64,000 bases of DNA from Cephalopachus bancanus (taxonomy: Eukaryota > Chordata > Mammalia > Primates > Tarsiidae): assembly GCA_027257055.1 (NCBI GenBank), contig JAPVLO010000278.1, forward strand, positions 248,001 through 312,000, given 5' to 3'. This document shows positions 22,925-34,700 of this stretch, piece by piece. The notes under the pieces are model-generated. The model was not told where the DNA came from, searched no databases, and worked only from the letters and a program-made list of their open reading frames with translations. The number at the start of each line of letters is the position of its first letter. Positions within the stretch are counted from its first letter, which is position 1. A program made the translations under genes and the position numbers.

Positions 22925-23335
22925 CACATTTTTATGTGTCAAATGCTCTGGATATCTGCAAGGGCTACTACTCAAGAGAAAACCATACTGATGATTATAT
23001 AATGTGTTAATGGTTAGCACTGCTTGATAGAACATTTTATAATCATAAAAATGTTTTCTGTAATGTCTAATACAGTAGCCATTAGCCAAACGTTGTTACT
23101 GAGCACTTGAAATGGCTAGCATTAGTGAAAAACTGACTTTCTGTTATATTTAAGCTGAATTAATTTAAGCTTAAATAGTTACATGTGTCTATGACTACTT
23201 TATTTAAAAGCACAAGATTCCACACTCCAATTTAAAAACAGACATTTGTCTATTGGATAGAAAAGCAAAATTCAACTATAATGTCTTAGTAATTGATAGA
23301 AAAGATAGGTTAAAAGTTATTAAGGATATAGAAGT
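22925..23335. mobile_element. Candidate hAT-type MER fragment in unique sequence
   Basis: 'agccattagccaaacgttg', 'gagcacttgaaatggctag' and a closing 'gtctattggatagaaaag' resemble an old hAT/Charlie-class MER repeat that ends in 'attggacag'. The match is partial and the subfamily is not assigned. Confidence 0.4.
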
Positions 23336-25871
23336 CACAGAGGAAGTGGAGCAAGATAGCTGAATAGAACCCTCCGGAACAAAATTGAACAACTATCCAT
23401 GCCAGAAAAAAAACCTATTCATAAGAACCAAAACCTCAGGTGAGCGATCACAGTACCCAGCTTTAACATAGTATCAAGGATAGACGTGTAAAAGGGGAAA
23501 GAAGGATAGTCCTGCACTGCCTACAGCGCCCTTCCTCCATTCCCTCATCAGAGCTGGATGGAGAGAGAATCTGTGTGCTTGGGGCAGGAAGAGCAAAGTG
23601 AGTGTGGGATGTTGCATTGAAACTGAGTGCTGCCCTGTTATGGTGGAACCCAATACAGGACAGAATTTTGTTGGCACCCCTGCAAGGAGCATTCACACCA
23701 GCCCTGCAGAAGGGGAAATCTCAGCCCTAGAACTCCAGGTGGCTTCACCATCGGCTGACTCAAGTGGCCTGGGGCAAGGAATAAGTTTGAGAGGCAGTCA
23801 GGCCACAAAGAGTGCAATCCTTGAGCAAGCCCTGAGGCTGAACTGAACTCAGAAACAATGGACTGGGTATGCATGTGACTAGATACCACCTGTCAAGGGA
23901 GTATCTTGATCACTCCTCCCTCAATTCTAGGCAGTGCAGCTCAGTGGAAGACTCCTTCCACTTGGGGAAAAGAGGAAAAAGAGTGCAGAGGGCTTTGTCT
24001 TGCAGTGTGGATACTAGTTCAACCACAGTAAAACAAAGCACTGAGCAGATTCCTGAAGCCACCGACCCCAGGCCCTAGCTCCTGGAGGGTGTTTCTAGAC
24101 CCATTGTGGGCCTAAAGGGAATCCATTTCCCTGAAGGGAAAGACCTAGTCCTGGCAAGATTCACCACCTGCTAATCAAACAGGTCTTGGGGCTTGAATAC
24201 ATATCTGTAGTAGCCAGGCAGTAGTCACCAAGAGCTTTAGGTGCGACCCAGTACTGTGTGACTTCAGGTGTGAGCCAACACAGTGCCAACAGGGAAGGTC
24301 ATGGAAGTTTTTGTCACCCCTCTCTCAACTCCATGCAGCCCAGTGTAAGGAGACACCCCTTTAAATTGGAGAAAAGAGAGTGAAAGACAGCCTGGTAACC
24401 CAGGGAATTTTCCTTTTTCTTACCCAAACCCACCAAGACAGTGTCTTTGGTAGTTGGCAAGAGCTACAACATTATTGGGCTTAGGGTGCCCCCTGGTGCT
24501 GATATGTCTGCAGTGACTACAGGTTTATATCGCAACACTCAATCCCCATTGAATACATGGAAAGTCATCTCAAAAAGACTGATACAAACAAGCCCAGACT
24601 ACTAAGACTGGAATTAATATCTAACTTTTCGATACCAATATAGTGATGAGCAACCATAGACATTTAGGATATCCAGGAAAACATGACCTCACCAAACAAA
24701 CTAAATAAGGAACCAGTGATCCATTCTGGAATGACAGAGACAAGTGACATTTCAGACAAAAAAAATTCAAAACAATTCTCTTAAGGAAGCTCAGTGAGCT
24801 TGAAAGTAACAGAGAAGAAATTCAGAATTCCATCAGAGAAATTTAATTAAAATATTGTAAGTTTTAAGAAGCAGAAATTCTGGAGCTAAAAAATTCCATT
24901 GGCAAAGTGAAAAATGCATTAGAGTCTCTCAACAGCAGAATTAATCAAGCAGAAGAAAGAATTAGTGAGCTTGAAGACAAGCTGTATGAAAATAAATAGT
25001 CCTAGGAGAAAAATAAACAAGAATGGAAAAGAATGAAGCACACCTACAGGATCTAGAAAATAACTTCAAGAGGGCAAATCTAAGAGTAAAAGTATTAAGA
25101 GGAAAGTTTATAGCAACAAATGCCTACATTAAAAAGTTTTTTAAAACTTCAAATAAACAACCTAACAATGCATCTTAGAGAACTAGAAAAGCAAGAGCAA
25201 ACCAAGCTCAAAATTAGTAGAACAAAAAATAATAATAACTGTCAGAGCAGAAATAAATAAAACTGAGACAAAAAATACAAAACATCAAAACGAAAACTTG
25301 GTTTATTGAAAAGACAAACAAAATTGACAAACTTAGCGAGATGAACTATGAAAAAACAAGAGAAAACCCAAATAAATAAAATAAAATATGAAGGGCGTCA
25401 TTACAACTGCTATCACAGAAATTCAAAGGAATATTAGAAACTGTTATGAGCAACTGTGTGCCAATAAGTTTGAAAAGCTAGAAGGAATAGCTAAATTCCT
25501 AGACACAGACAACCTACCAAAATGAACAATAAAGGAATCCAAAATTAGAATATACCAACAACAAGTAATTAAATAGAAACAAAAATGAAATGTCTCCCAC
25601 TTAAAAAAAAAATCCAGGATCTAATGGCTTCATCACTGAATTCTAGCACACATTCAAAGAACTAATAACAATACTACTCAAATTTTTCCAAAAAACTTGA
25701 AGAGGGAATACTTCCAAACTCATTCTAAGAGATTAGTATTACATTAATATCAAAACCAGACAAAGACATAACCCCCCCAAAAAAAAATTCGGGGCAATAT
25801 CTCTGATGAACATGGAGTAAAAATGCTCAACAAAATGCTAGCAAACTAAATTCAACATCACATTTAAAATA

Positions 25872-26048
25872 TTATGCATGGCCATTGTTTTTTTAAGTTC
25901 CAGTCAGGCCACATATTCATTAAGCTATGACTGGGCCTTGTTTCCCTAAGCTTTGGTCCCCTCCCCTACCTTGGGGAGATGAATCCTTTCTCTCCCTCTC
26001 TCTCTAATTTACTTTCTAAATAAACTATATTTTCCAATCTAAAAAACA
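25872..26048 (+). mobile_element. Unidentified ~177-bp insert in L1, LTR-end-like
   Basis: L1 ORF2 sequence breaks at 'attatgcatggccattg' and resumes at 'cattactcatcatgattaag'. The insert is unlike L1: it has a CT repeat ('tctccctctctctctaattt') followed by 'tttctaaataaactatattt', an AATAAA-like signal arrangement reminiscent of an LTR 3' part. I could not name the family. Confidence 0.5.
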
Positions 26049-26950
26049 TATTACTCATCATGATTAAGTGGCATTCATCCTAGGATACAAGGATGGTTCA
26101 ATAAATGCAATACATCATATTAACTGTGTAAAGGTAAAAAACCATATGGTCATTTCAATTCATGCAAAAAAAAAAATTCAGGAAAATTCAACAATTCTTC
26201 AAGATGAAAACCTTTAAAAAACTGGATATAGAGGAAGCATACTTCAACACCATAAAAGTTACACAACAAACCCAGAACTAGTATCACACTGAATGGGAAA
26301 AAACTGAAAGCCTTTCTCTAAGATTTGAAACAAGACAGGACTCCCATTTTCACTACTGTCATTCAGCATAGTACTGAAGTCATAGCTAGAGACTTCATTA
26401 GATAAGAGAGATTAGATAAGTGAAAGAAATAAATTGCATGCCAATTGGAAAAAAAGTTAAATTATTCTTCTTTGCAAATTATATAATCATATATTTAGAA
26501 AACCCTTAAGATGCCATCAAAAAAGTATGAGAAGTGATTTTAAAAATTCAGTAAATTTGCAGAATACAAAATCAACACACAAAAATCAGCAGTATTTCTG
26601 TTATATCAAGCAATCTGAAAAAAAGCAAGAAAGTAATCCTATTTACAATAGCTACAAATAAAATGCCTAGAAATAAAATTAACCAGATATTTCTACAATG
26701 AAAACTATAAGACACTAATAAGAAAATATTTTGTGTGTGTGAAAAGGAAAAGTATTTTATGTTCATAGATCACAAGAATCAATATCGTTAAAATGCACAT
26801 ACTATCCAAAGCAATCTAAAGATTCAATGTAATCCCTATCAAAATATCAATGCCATTCTCCATAGAAATAGAAGAAAAATTCGAAAATTTATATGAAACC
26901 ACAAAAGACCCAGAATAACCAAAGCCATCCTGATCAATAAGAACAAGACT

Positions 26951-27250
26951 GGCTGGGCTCGGTGGCTCAGCCTGTAATCCCACGCCTTTGGGAGGCTGAG
27001 GTGAGTGGATTGCCTGAGCCCGAGGGTTTGAGACCCACCTGGGCAGCGAGACCTCATCTCTACAATAAATAAAAAAATCAGCCAGGCGTGTAGCGCATGC
27101 CTGTAATTCCGGCTACTTGGAAGGCTGGGGCGGAAGGATCGCCGGAGCCCAGCAGGTTGAGGCTGCGGTGGCTGGGAGCAGCCACTGCACTCCAGTCTGG
27201 GTGACAGAGTGAGACTCCAACTCAAAAAACAAAAACAAAAACAAAAAAAG
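26951..27250 (+). mobile_element. Dimeric Alu, lineage-specific type, with TSD, inside L1
   Basis: Starts 'ggctgggctcggtggctcag' and ends 'gagactccaactc' with an AAAAAC-patterned tail. The flanking repeat is 'agaacaagact' (26940-26950) and 'agagcaagact' (27251-27261), one mismatch. The host L1 reading resumes directly after it. Confidence 0.95.
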
Positions 27251-27960
27251 AGAGCAAGACTGGAGGAATCACATCACCTGACTTCAAATTATGCTACAAA
27301 GCTATAGTAACCAAAGCAACATGGCACTGGCATAAAAACAAACTCATAGACCACAGACTCATAGACTCACAGAACAGAGAAGACAGAAATAAGTTCATGC
27401 ATTTACAGTGAACTCATTTTCAACAAAAATGAAAAAACATGTGTTAAGGAAAGGGCAGTCTCTCCAATAAATGGTGGTAAGAAAACTGGATATCCATATG
27501 AAGAAGAATGGAACAATAGCCCTATCTTTCTCCAAATACAAGAACCAAATCCAAATGGATTAAAGACTTACATCTCAGACCTGAAACTATAAAACTAGTA
27601 GAAGAAAACATTGGGGAAATATCCCAGGACATAAATCTAAGCAGATAATTCTTGAGTAATAAAAGCACAGGCAGCTAAAGCAAAGAAGAACAAATGGAAT
27701 CACAACAAGCTAAAACTATTCTGTACAGCAGAGAAAACAGCCAACAAAGTGAAAAGACAACCCACAGAAGTGGCAGAAAATATTGCAAACAACACTTCTG
27801 AGAAGGGTTAATAATCAGAATATATAAGAATCTCAAACAACTCAACAGGGGGAAGAAGTCAAATTACCTGATTAAGAATATATTTAATCAAGGAAATAAA
27901 AGATTTCTACAAGGATGACCACAAAACACTCATGAAAGGAACTGCACGTGAAACAAATTA

Positions 27961-29590
27961 AAGAACACTTTCATGTTCCGGAATCAGAAGAATTAATATT
28001 GTTAAAATGACCAGACTGTCCAAATAAATCTACAGATTCAAATCATTTACTCTTAAAATAACATTATTTTTCATAATATTTAAAAAAATCTTAAAATGTA
28101 TATAATGTAAAAAGAGTCCAAATATCCAAAGCAATCTTCAGTAAAAAGAACAAAGCTGGGAGGCTCGCATTATCTGACTTCAAGTTATCTTCCAAGGCTA
28201 TAGTAACCAAAACAGCAGAATGATACTGGTACAAAAGTAGACACATAAAGACCAATGGAACAGAATAGATAACCCAGAAATGAAGACATGTTTATAGCCA
28301 GCAGATCTTTGGCAAAGTCGACAAGAGCATACACTGCGGAAATAATGTCCTGTTCCATAAAGGATGTTGGGAAAGTTGGATAGCCATATGCCGAAAAATA
28401 AAACTGGACCTTGTCTCTCCCCATGTGTATAAACATCAACTTAAAATGGACTAAAGGCTTAAGTATAGTATCTGAAAATATAAAAACACTAGAAGAATAC
28501 CTAAGGAAAACTCTTGTGGACATTGGTCTAGGCAAATAATTTATGACTAAGACCTCAAAAGCACAGACAACAAAAATAAAAATAGTCAGTGGGACCTAAA
28601 CTAAAAAGCAAAATAAATAATCAACAGGGTGAACTGACAACCTGAAGAATGGCAGAAAATATTTGCACACTATGCATCCAACAGGGGAATAATATTTGCA
28701 ATAATATTGCAATAGAATTTGCAAGAAACTCAAATAACTCAACAATGGCAGCAACAAAAATAACCCCATTACAAAGTGAGCACAGGACATGAATAAACAT
28801 TTTTGAAAAGAACATGTACAAAAGGCCCATAAGCATAAGAAAAAAATACATCAACAGCTAATCATTAGAGAGATATAAATTTAAATTGCAAGGGATATGA
28901 TCTTATACCAGTCAGAATAGCTATTATTAAGCCAAGAAATAGCAGATGTTGGCTAGATGTAGAGAAAGGGGAACGCTTAGACACCACTGGTGGAAATATA
29001 AATTAGTACAACCTTATGAAAAATTGTATGGAAATTTCTTGAAGCACTAAAAGTCGAACTACTATAAAATTTAGCAATCCCACCACTGGGTATCTACTCA
29101 AAAGGGGAAAAAATGAATATATCAAAAAGATGCCTGCACATCTATGTTTATAGCAGCACTATACACAATAACAAAGGTATGGAATCAGCCTAAGTGTTCA
29201 ATGACAAAAGATGAGATAAATAAAATATGGTATATATAAAACATGAAGTACTCTTCAGCCCTAAAAATCATGAAATCGTGTCTTTTGCAACATCATAGAT
29301 GGCACTGGAGGCAATTATCTTCAGAGAAACAAGTCGTCTTTGGAAAGACAAATATCATGAGTTCCCACTTAAGACATTTAATGTGTACACATGGAAACAG
29401 AATGTAGAATGGTAGACAACAGAGATTCAGAAAGGCAAGGGTGTAGGAGAGTGTGGATGATGAGAAAATACCTATTGTATATAACGTACGAGGTACAGGT
29501 GATGGATACCCTAAAAGTCCTGACACACCACTAGGCAAACTATGCATGTCACAGATTTATAACTGTATCTGATACATTTACACAAATAAT
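27961..29590 (+). mobile_element. Second L1 3' half, sense, overlapping in content with the first
   Basis: After about 27.96 kb the L1 content steps backwards. 'aaagctgggaggctcgcatt' and 'caaggctatagtaaccaaaa' at 28.15-28.21 kb repeat the ORF2 segment already present at 27.25-27.31 kb. This copy then runs through the ORF2 end ('tggtgg aaatataaattag') to a 3' UTR near 29.59 kb. It must be a separate, 5'-truncated or rearranged L1. Confidence 0.75.
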
Positions 29591-29597
29591 TTAAAAA

Positions 29598-30025
29598 TCT
29601 GTATCACCTGTCCCTGTCACCATCTGCACATTTGCCTGCATCTCTATCTGTGTGTCCATCTATGCCTGTATTTGTGCCTATATTGATATTTATGTCTATA
29701 TGCCTTAGTCTATATCTGCTCTAGTGAATGCATCAATACCTTAGTCTATTTCCATGTCTTATCCCTGTCTGTGGCGGTACTTGTTCTGGCCTCAATATCT
29801 ATGATTACATGTCTGTATATTTCCCAGTGCCTGCTCAACTTCCATGTCTGTCTCTGTCTATCTCTAACCTGTGCCTGTATTGATATCTACGTCTATATCT
29901 CTGTGTGTGCACCTGTGCCTATCTCAATATCTATGTCCACGTCTATGTCTCTATCTCTGTGTGTGTGCCTGTGCCTGCTCCAAAGTCGATGTCTCTATGT
30001 TTCTTTCTATATCTATTCATGTGCT
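29598..30025. repeat. Degenerate (TATCTG/TATGTC)-type simple repeat
   Basis: About 430 bp consist of variations on 'tatctctgtgtgtg', 'tctatgtctatatc' and 'ctgtgcctgt'. The unit is roughly 6-12 bp and imperfect. The two overlapping 114- and 120-codon frames rich in Cys, Ser and Ile are translations of this repeat and not genes. It starts right at the L1 3' end, so it may have grown from the L1 tail. Confidence 0.8.
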
Positions 30026-30763
30026 GTCCTCTCAGTCAGATCCCTTAACATCACCCTTCCATGGATGTTGGATTTGTATCACAGCAACTCCCAGTGGAAG
30101 TTGTTTCTTTGCTCTCAGAACACAGTCTCCTAGATCTGTGGTAGGCCTCCTTGTCCACAGTTCAGAGCTTGGGCTCAGGGATCAGTATACTTGTATTCTC
30201 ATCGGGTTATTGTGACCATCATATGAGCCACTGAATACAAGAATTTCCAGGTTTTCCTTCATAACTAAAATGATCTAATTCCCCAAATCAAAACAGAGAA
30301 CTCAATACTTTGTTTTATTTAAAACTTTTAATAACTCGACAAACTGAATTTGTTTATATTGAATGTCAATATCAAAAACCCAAATATTTTTAGGTCATTT
30401 TCTAGTTAACATTCTGTGCTTAAACACCAAGTTTTAAAATTATTTCCCATTGTTATAAATACTGTTTGTCACATTTTCCTAGGAATAGAGCAAGAACATC
30501 AAGGGTACTAGATTAGATTAAAATCTGAGTTTAACTAAAGCATGTATTCTTGATGGAGGCTGATTTGAGATATTTTCGACTCTGTTCATCATCTTCTTAT
30601 TTGTTCAGCACTAATAATATTTTTAATAATGTGCCAAAATGGGAAAGGGCACATTCTCAGTCCAAGATTATGGCAAAGAGAGTATGCTTGTGTTCATTAA
30701 AGTCCTTATTAAGTAATACTGAGGATGGCTTAATTTTCTGATGAAACATGGTGCCACAAACAC

Positions 30764-30765
<2 letters not shown>
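30026..30765. other. Unique noncoding stretch
   Basis: Moderately AT-rich with no recognised repeat or exon; frames are short. Confidence 0.5.

Positions 30766-30813
<48 letters not shown>
30766..30813. repeat. (TG)n microsatellite
   Basis: An uninterrupted run of 24 GT units, about 48 bp. Confidence 0.97.
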
Positions 30814-30815
<2 letters not shown>

Positions 30816-30886
30816 ATCCATGCATCTATTAATCTTTATGTCTTAATCAATGAATTTTATCCTATTTTTTTAATATTTTATTTTAC

Positions 30887-31175
30887 GGCCGGGCTCGGTA
30901 GCTCAGCCTGTAATCCCAGAGCTTTGGGAGGCCGAGGTGAGTGGATTGCCTGAACCTGTGGGTTCGAGACCCACCCAGGCAACTTGGTGAGACCTCATCT
31001 CTACAATAAATCAAAAATTAGCCGGGCATGGTAGCACACGACTCTAGTTCCGACTACTTAGAAGACTGAGGCAGAAGGATAGCCAGAGCCCAGCAGGTCG
31101 AGGCTGTGGTGGCTGGGAGTGTGCCGCTGCACTCCAGTCTGGGTGACAGAGTGAGACTCCAACTCAAAAATATAT
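30887..31175 (+). mobile_element. Dimeric Alu, lineage-specific type, in an L1 tail
   Basis: Starts 'ggccgggctcggtagctcag' and ends 'gagactccaactcaaaaa' with a 'tatatatata' extension. The flanks 'tattttattttac' and 'attttttattttaaag' look like a diverged target-site duplication within the L1 tail. Confidence 0.93.
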
Positions 31176-31437
31176 ATATATATTTTTTATTTTAAAGGTG
31201 TGGGGTAAAATTTAGGATTAGACATATAAGCAGTCATTGTACAGGTAAAGTTTTGGTCTCCCTTTGGTCTCCACTTCGCCTGGCTTGAGATCAGGTACCT
31301 TTATTAATGTGTCTCCCTTCCCTCCCCTGGAAGTGTCCCACTATTGCCAATCTCTTTCTTATAGTATTATGGTAAATGCTTAGGATCCACTTATGAGTGA
31401 GAACATGGGGTACTCTGTTCTTTGCCTCTGTGATAGA

Positions 31438-31737
31438 TCACTGAGTATGATAGACTCTAAAGCCATCCAAGTTGCTATGAAGTCTGTATATCTGTCCTTC
31501 TTTATAACTGGGTAATATTCCATCATGTGTATGTACCACCTTTTTTATCCAGTCCAGTTTCGATGGGCAGCATGGTTGGTTCCATGTTTTTGCTATTGTG
31601 AATAGTGCTGCAACAAACATGCATATGCAGGTATCTTTTTTGTAGAATGATTTGGGTTCCTTCGGGTATATTGCCAGTAGGGGTCTTGCTGGGTCATATG
31701 GAAGGCCAATGTCTAGTTCTTTCAGAAATCGCCACAC
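31438..31737 (-). pseudogene. L1 ORF2p C-terminal fragment
   Basis: A 99-codon frame matches the extreme C-terminal part of L1 ORF2p. It opens 'MWRFLKELDIGLPYDPARP' and has the Cys-Cys pair ('QPCCPSKLDWIKK') of that region. It is a truncated relic with no reverse-transcriptase or endonuclease domain. The same segment recurs at 54931-55281. Confidence 0.85.
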
Positions 31738-31789
31738 TGTTTTCCATAGAGTTTATACTAGTTTGCATCAAAGGAGGCATTTTATAGCA

Positions 31790-32790
31790 ATGTTTTAAAT
31801 ACTAAAATCAAACATGAATCGGGATCTGTCCTGTGCTTGGCAAGTCCCAGGTGGTGCCTGTACCAAGAGATGGATGAGCTCCGATTCTACCCTCAAGAAG
31901 CTTAGAGACTAGAAAGAAACATGGGCAGTAACAGCACCATTCTGTGTACTGAGGAACCCAGAGCACATCCAGGAGAGGGTGTGTCTCATCCTGAGGTCAG
32001 CAGGTGCTTTCCACATCTAGCGAGGCATTTCCTTTTTGATGGAATGAGAGTTCAAAGACTTGGCATAGAAGAGGAGGCCATCCTCACGTCCACAGCACCT
32101 GGAAGTGGTGATAATTGGATATCTTCAACTAAATGACACATTGTACTGACTTCATATCACCCATGTCTTTGCTGTTGTCAGTGTGGAACTAGAAAACTGT
32201 GTGGCCTTGTGACGTTCCTCTTGGCAGCGGAGCCCAAGTGGCCTCCAGGGAAGTGCCATAGCCAGCAGACCCAGGGTTGGATGCAGCTTGCTGGGAGCAC
32301 CAAGCAGAACACACAACTCACCCTCCCTGGGCTGTGCTGACCCTGGGCCACAGACTGCGCTTCCCAAAATAAGTCCCATGGAAGGAATTTGTTTCATGAA
32401 ATCAATTTTTGGAGTTTCCTTGGTACTCCCACCCCATGCCCACTCTTAGCAGGACTCTATTCCAGCTTCACTTCTGGGTCTGGGTGGCCGCTTGCCCATT
32501 TCTGTCCCAGGACTTTGTACTCATCCGTTTGGTCTCCCAACCGGGGTCTCCCAGCTACCCCAGTTCTCAGGATCTGGAAGCCGGAAGGGATCGACTCACA
32601 GGGTTGACTGGAGTCACACAAGGATGGTTCCTATGGGGATGACAGAGAATGTCAAATCATCACTCCCTGCACCTCTCCGAGGGTGTGGCCCACAGCCACG
32701 CACCACCTTTCCCGACATTTTACTGAAGTCATCAACCTGTGGTTCTGCTACAGCACTTTTGAAAGGGTGATTCTATTCCATGTTTGTTTG
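31790..32790. other. Unique noncoding stretch, GC-richer
   Basis: Several overlapping 70-90-codon frames occur on both strands, none recognisable. I saw no CpG cluster or splice-bounded exon that would support a gene. Confidence 0.5.
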
Positions 32791-32796
32791 ATGCAG

Positions 32797-33240
32797 TCAC
32801 ACATATACTCATATGCACACACACACGTGAATACAATTACACAGAACATGCCCATGTGCATATACAGGTGTTCACACACACTCATGCACACACACGAATA
32901 GACTTACACAACACATGCTCACACACAGGTACACACACTCATTCACACAATCCCATGCACACACACACACACACACACATACACATGAGTACACATACAT
33001 ATGAATACACTTGCACAACATATAATAATTCATGCACATACAAGGCATGATCACTCATACACAGACACGTGAACATAAACACACAAATACACTTAAACAA
33101 CACACACTCATTCACGTGCATACACAGGTAGACACACTCAGTCACACACATCCATGCACACACATACACGTGAACACACACACACATGCTCATTCACACA
33201 CATACACAGCTGTACTCATCCACACACTCTCACACTCACA
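32797..33240. repeat. CA-rich tandem array with higher-order structure
   Basis: About 440 bp of variant CA repeat. Beyond the dinucleotide, a longer phrase of the form 'aatacacttacacaacacat' recurs at about 32830, 32897, 33004 and 33086, usually followed by 'cacacacaggta'-like sequence. This suggests an expanded unit of roughly 70-105 bp. His/Thr-rich frames across it are artefacts. Confidence 0.85.
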
Positions 33241-33244
33241 CCAG

Positions 33245-34700
33245 AGCCCTCCTCCAGTACCCCCACTGTGATGTTGGCCCAGTGGTCCCATCACTGGTTA
33301 TGAGAGACATCTCAGGGAAGGTGACTCTCGATGGACAAGCCCTCGTGACCCTCCTCCCTGGGGCGGCCCTCCATTGCCAACATGGGTGGTGTGGGTCTAA
33401 TTTTTATTAAAAAGTGGTAGTTTTCTTACAGCAGCAGAGATAGAAATTGTCCTTCTGTCTTTTAAATGTCTGCAACAATTACTCAATTTATTCAGGAAAA
33501 AAAAAGGATGTGCTACTTTGAGACAAACTGCCTGTTTGTATCTCACTGTTATTTAACACTATATCTGTGTACACGTTATTTCCCCTGAGTGGATGGTAAA
33601 CTCGCTGATGTCAAAAACCCTGTCTCGTACTTCAGACACACACAGCACTGAGTTTGCTGACAGCATGCATGCAATAACTATTTGTGGACAGGACTAAGAG
33701 TCTGGACACTTGGCCTTTGCCATCACACGCTGCATTTCATTCATTTTTGGTTTGCCCAGAAGTGGCTCAGAAATAAAGTATTCAAAGCCTTGGTCTAAGT
33801 TTGAAATTGAATCTTAGTAGAAATTCCTTTGGGGCAGTTGGCTTTTGCTAATGGTTTGCTGGCGTTTTAGGTATTTTCCACCGCTCTCATTTCATTTGAC
33901 TTTGCACACTCTTGTGAAATTCATGTGAATGAGTAAATGCTGAGGTATTTCTGATTGAAGAAAGAAGGGCTCACAAAAATTCAATAGGTTTTCAGAGAAC
34001 TAAGGAGCTCAAAAATGAAATGTGGCTAATTTAAACTCATCTCAAAAACCCTAAACACTTGAAGGGGAAAAAATCATTTGAGTCTCTTGTTGCTATCATG
34101 TAGGTAAAGAGTCCTGAATGACAGAACACAGCCCTGCACCCCATAATGACGTCCCCATCAATGAAAAGCTGCATATGTAACAGTGACCCTGCAAGATGAC
34201 AATGTCTTATTTTTACTAAGCATGTTCCCTGTTTGAACAGGTACATACGTGAGGAAACTGTACCGCCATTGACTCTCTTCCCCTGTATCTGGCCTCTTCC
34301 TGTCCCTCCCTCAGGGAGCAGCCTCAGGCCAAGCCTCGTCCCTGCAGGGCATGAACATTCAGGTCTCAGGGTGCAGGTGGCTGAGCAGAGCTGAGAGTGT
34401 GAGGGTGGCTCCCTTGCTCACTATGATGGTGACCACTGTGTGACAAGTTAATGATTAACTTGCTTGACTCTAAAAATGCCTGCTGTCTTGTCTCAAGGCC
34501 TGAATCTTCACCCCCTGGCCACCACGGTGCCTCCTGGCCAGACTCTTGCTTCACCAATGGCCACCATCGGTGCCTCCTGCAAGTTCTAATAGACCAGTGT
34601 CTCTCTCTGATAGACCTCTGGGCGACTTCTGTGAAACAGGTGCAGAACCTTGCACACAAGCCCGCTCAGACTGAGGGCTATCACACTACAACTCATGGCT
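33245..34700. other. Unique noncoding stretch
   Basis: No repeat was identified with confidence. Around 34505-34580 a short imperfect duplication occurs ('ggccaccacggtgcctcctg' versus 'ggccaccatcggtgcctcct'), spaced about 56 bp. No exon is supported. Confidence 0.5.

Larger units (their letters stand above)
23338..27960 (+). mobile_element. Sense L1 with 5' UTR, ORF1 relic and ORF2, internally deleted
   Basis: The start, 'aggaagtggagcaagatagc' then 'tgaatagaaccctcc', is an L1 5' end. The GC-richer 5' UTR runs to about 24.6 kb and an ORF1 coiled-coil-like relic spans about 24.7-25.08 kb ('cagaattaatcaagcagaag'). Near 25.08 kb it jumps straight into middle ORF2, so the endonuclease region is missing. 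ORF2 continues to about 27.96 kb, broken by a short insert at 25.87-26.05 kb and an Alu at 26.95 kb. Stops are everywhere, so it is inactive. Confidence 0.82.
30862..31775 (-). mobile_element. Antisense L1 3' end, split by an Alu at its A-tail
   Basis: A T-rich stretch (30862-30886) represents the L1 poly(A) region. After the Alu (30887-31175) the antisense 3' UTR follows ('ccctttggtctccacttcgc', 'ttatagtattatggtaaatg'), then the ORF2 C-terminus. The Alu landed in the L1 tail, as A-rich targets favour. The copy is 5'-truncated. Confidence 0.88.

Noticed and set aside
29771..30215. Cys/Ser/Ile-rich frames that look membrane-like
   Set aside because: They follow a degenerate simple repeat in two frames at once, which argues against coding.
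32784..33271. His/Thr-rich and Cys/Val-rich frames
   Set aside because: Both strands are open because of the CA-rich array.
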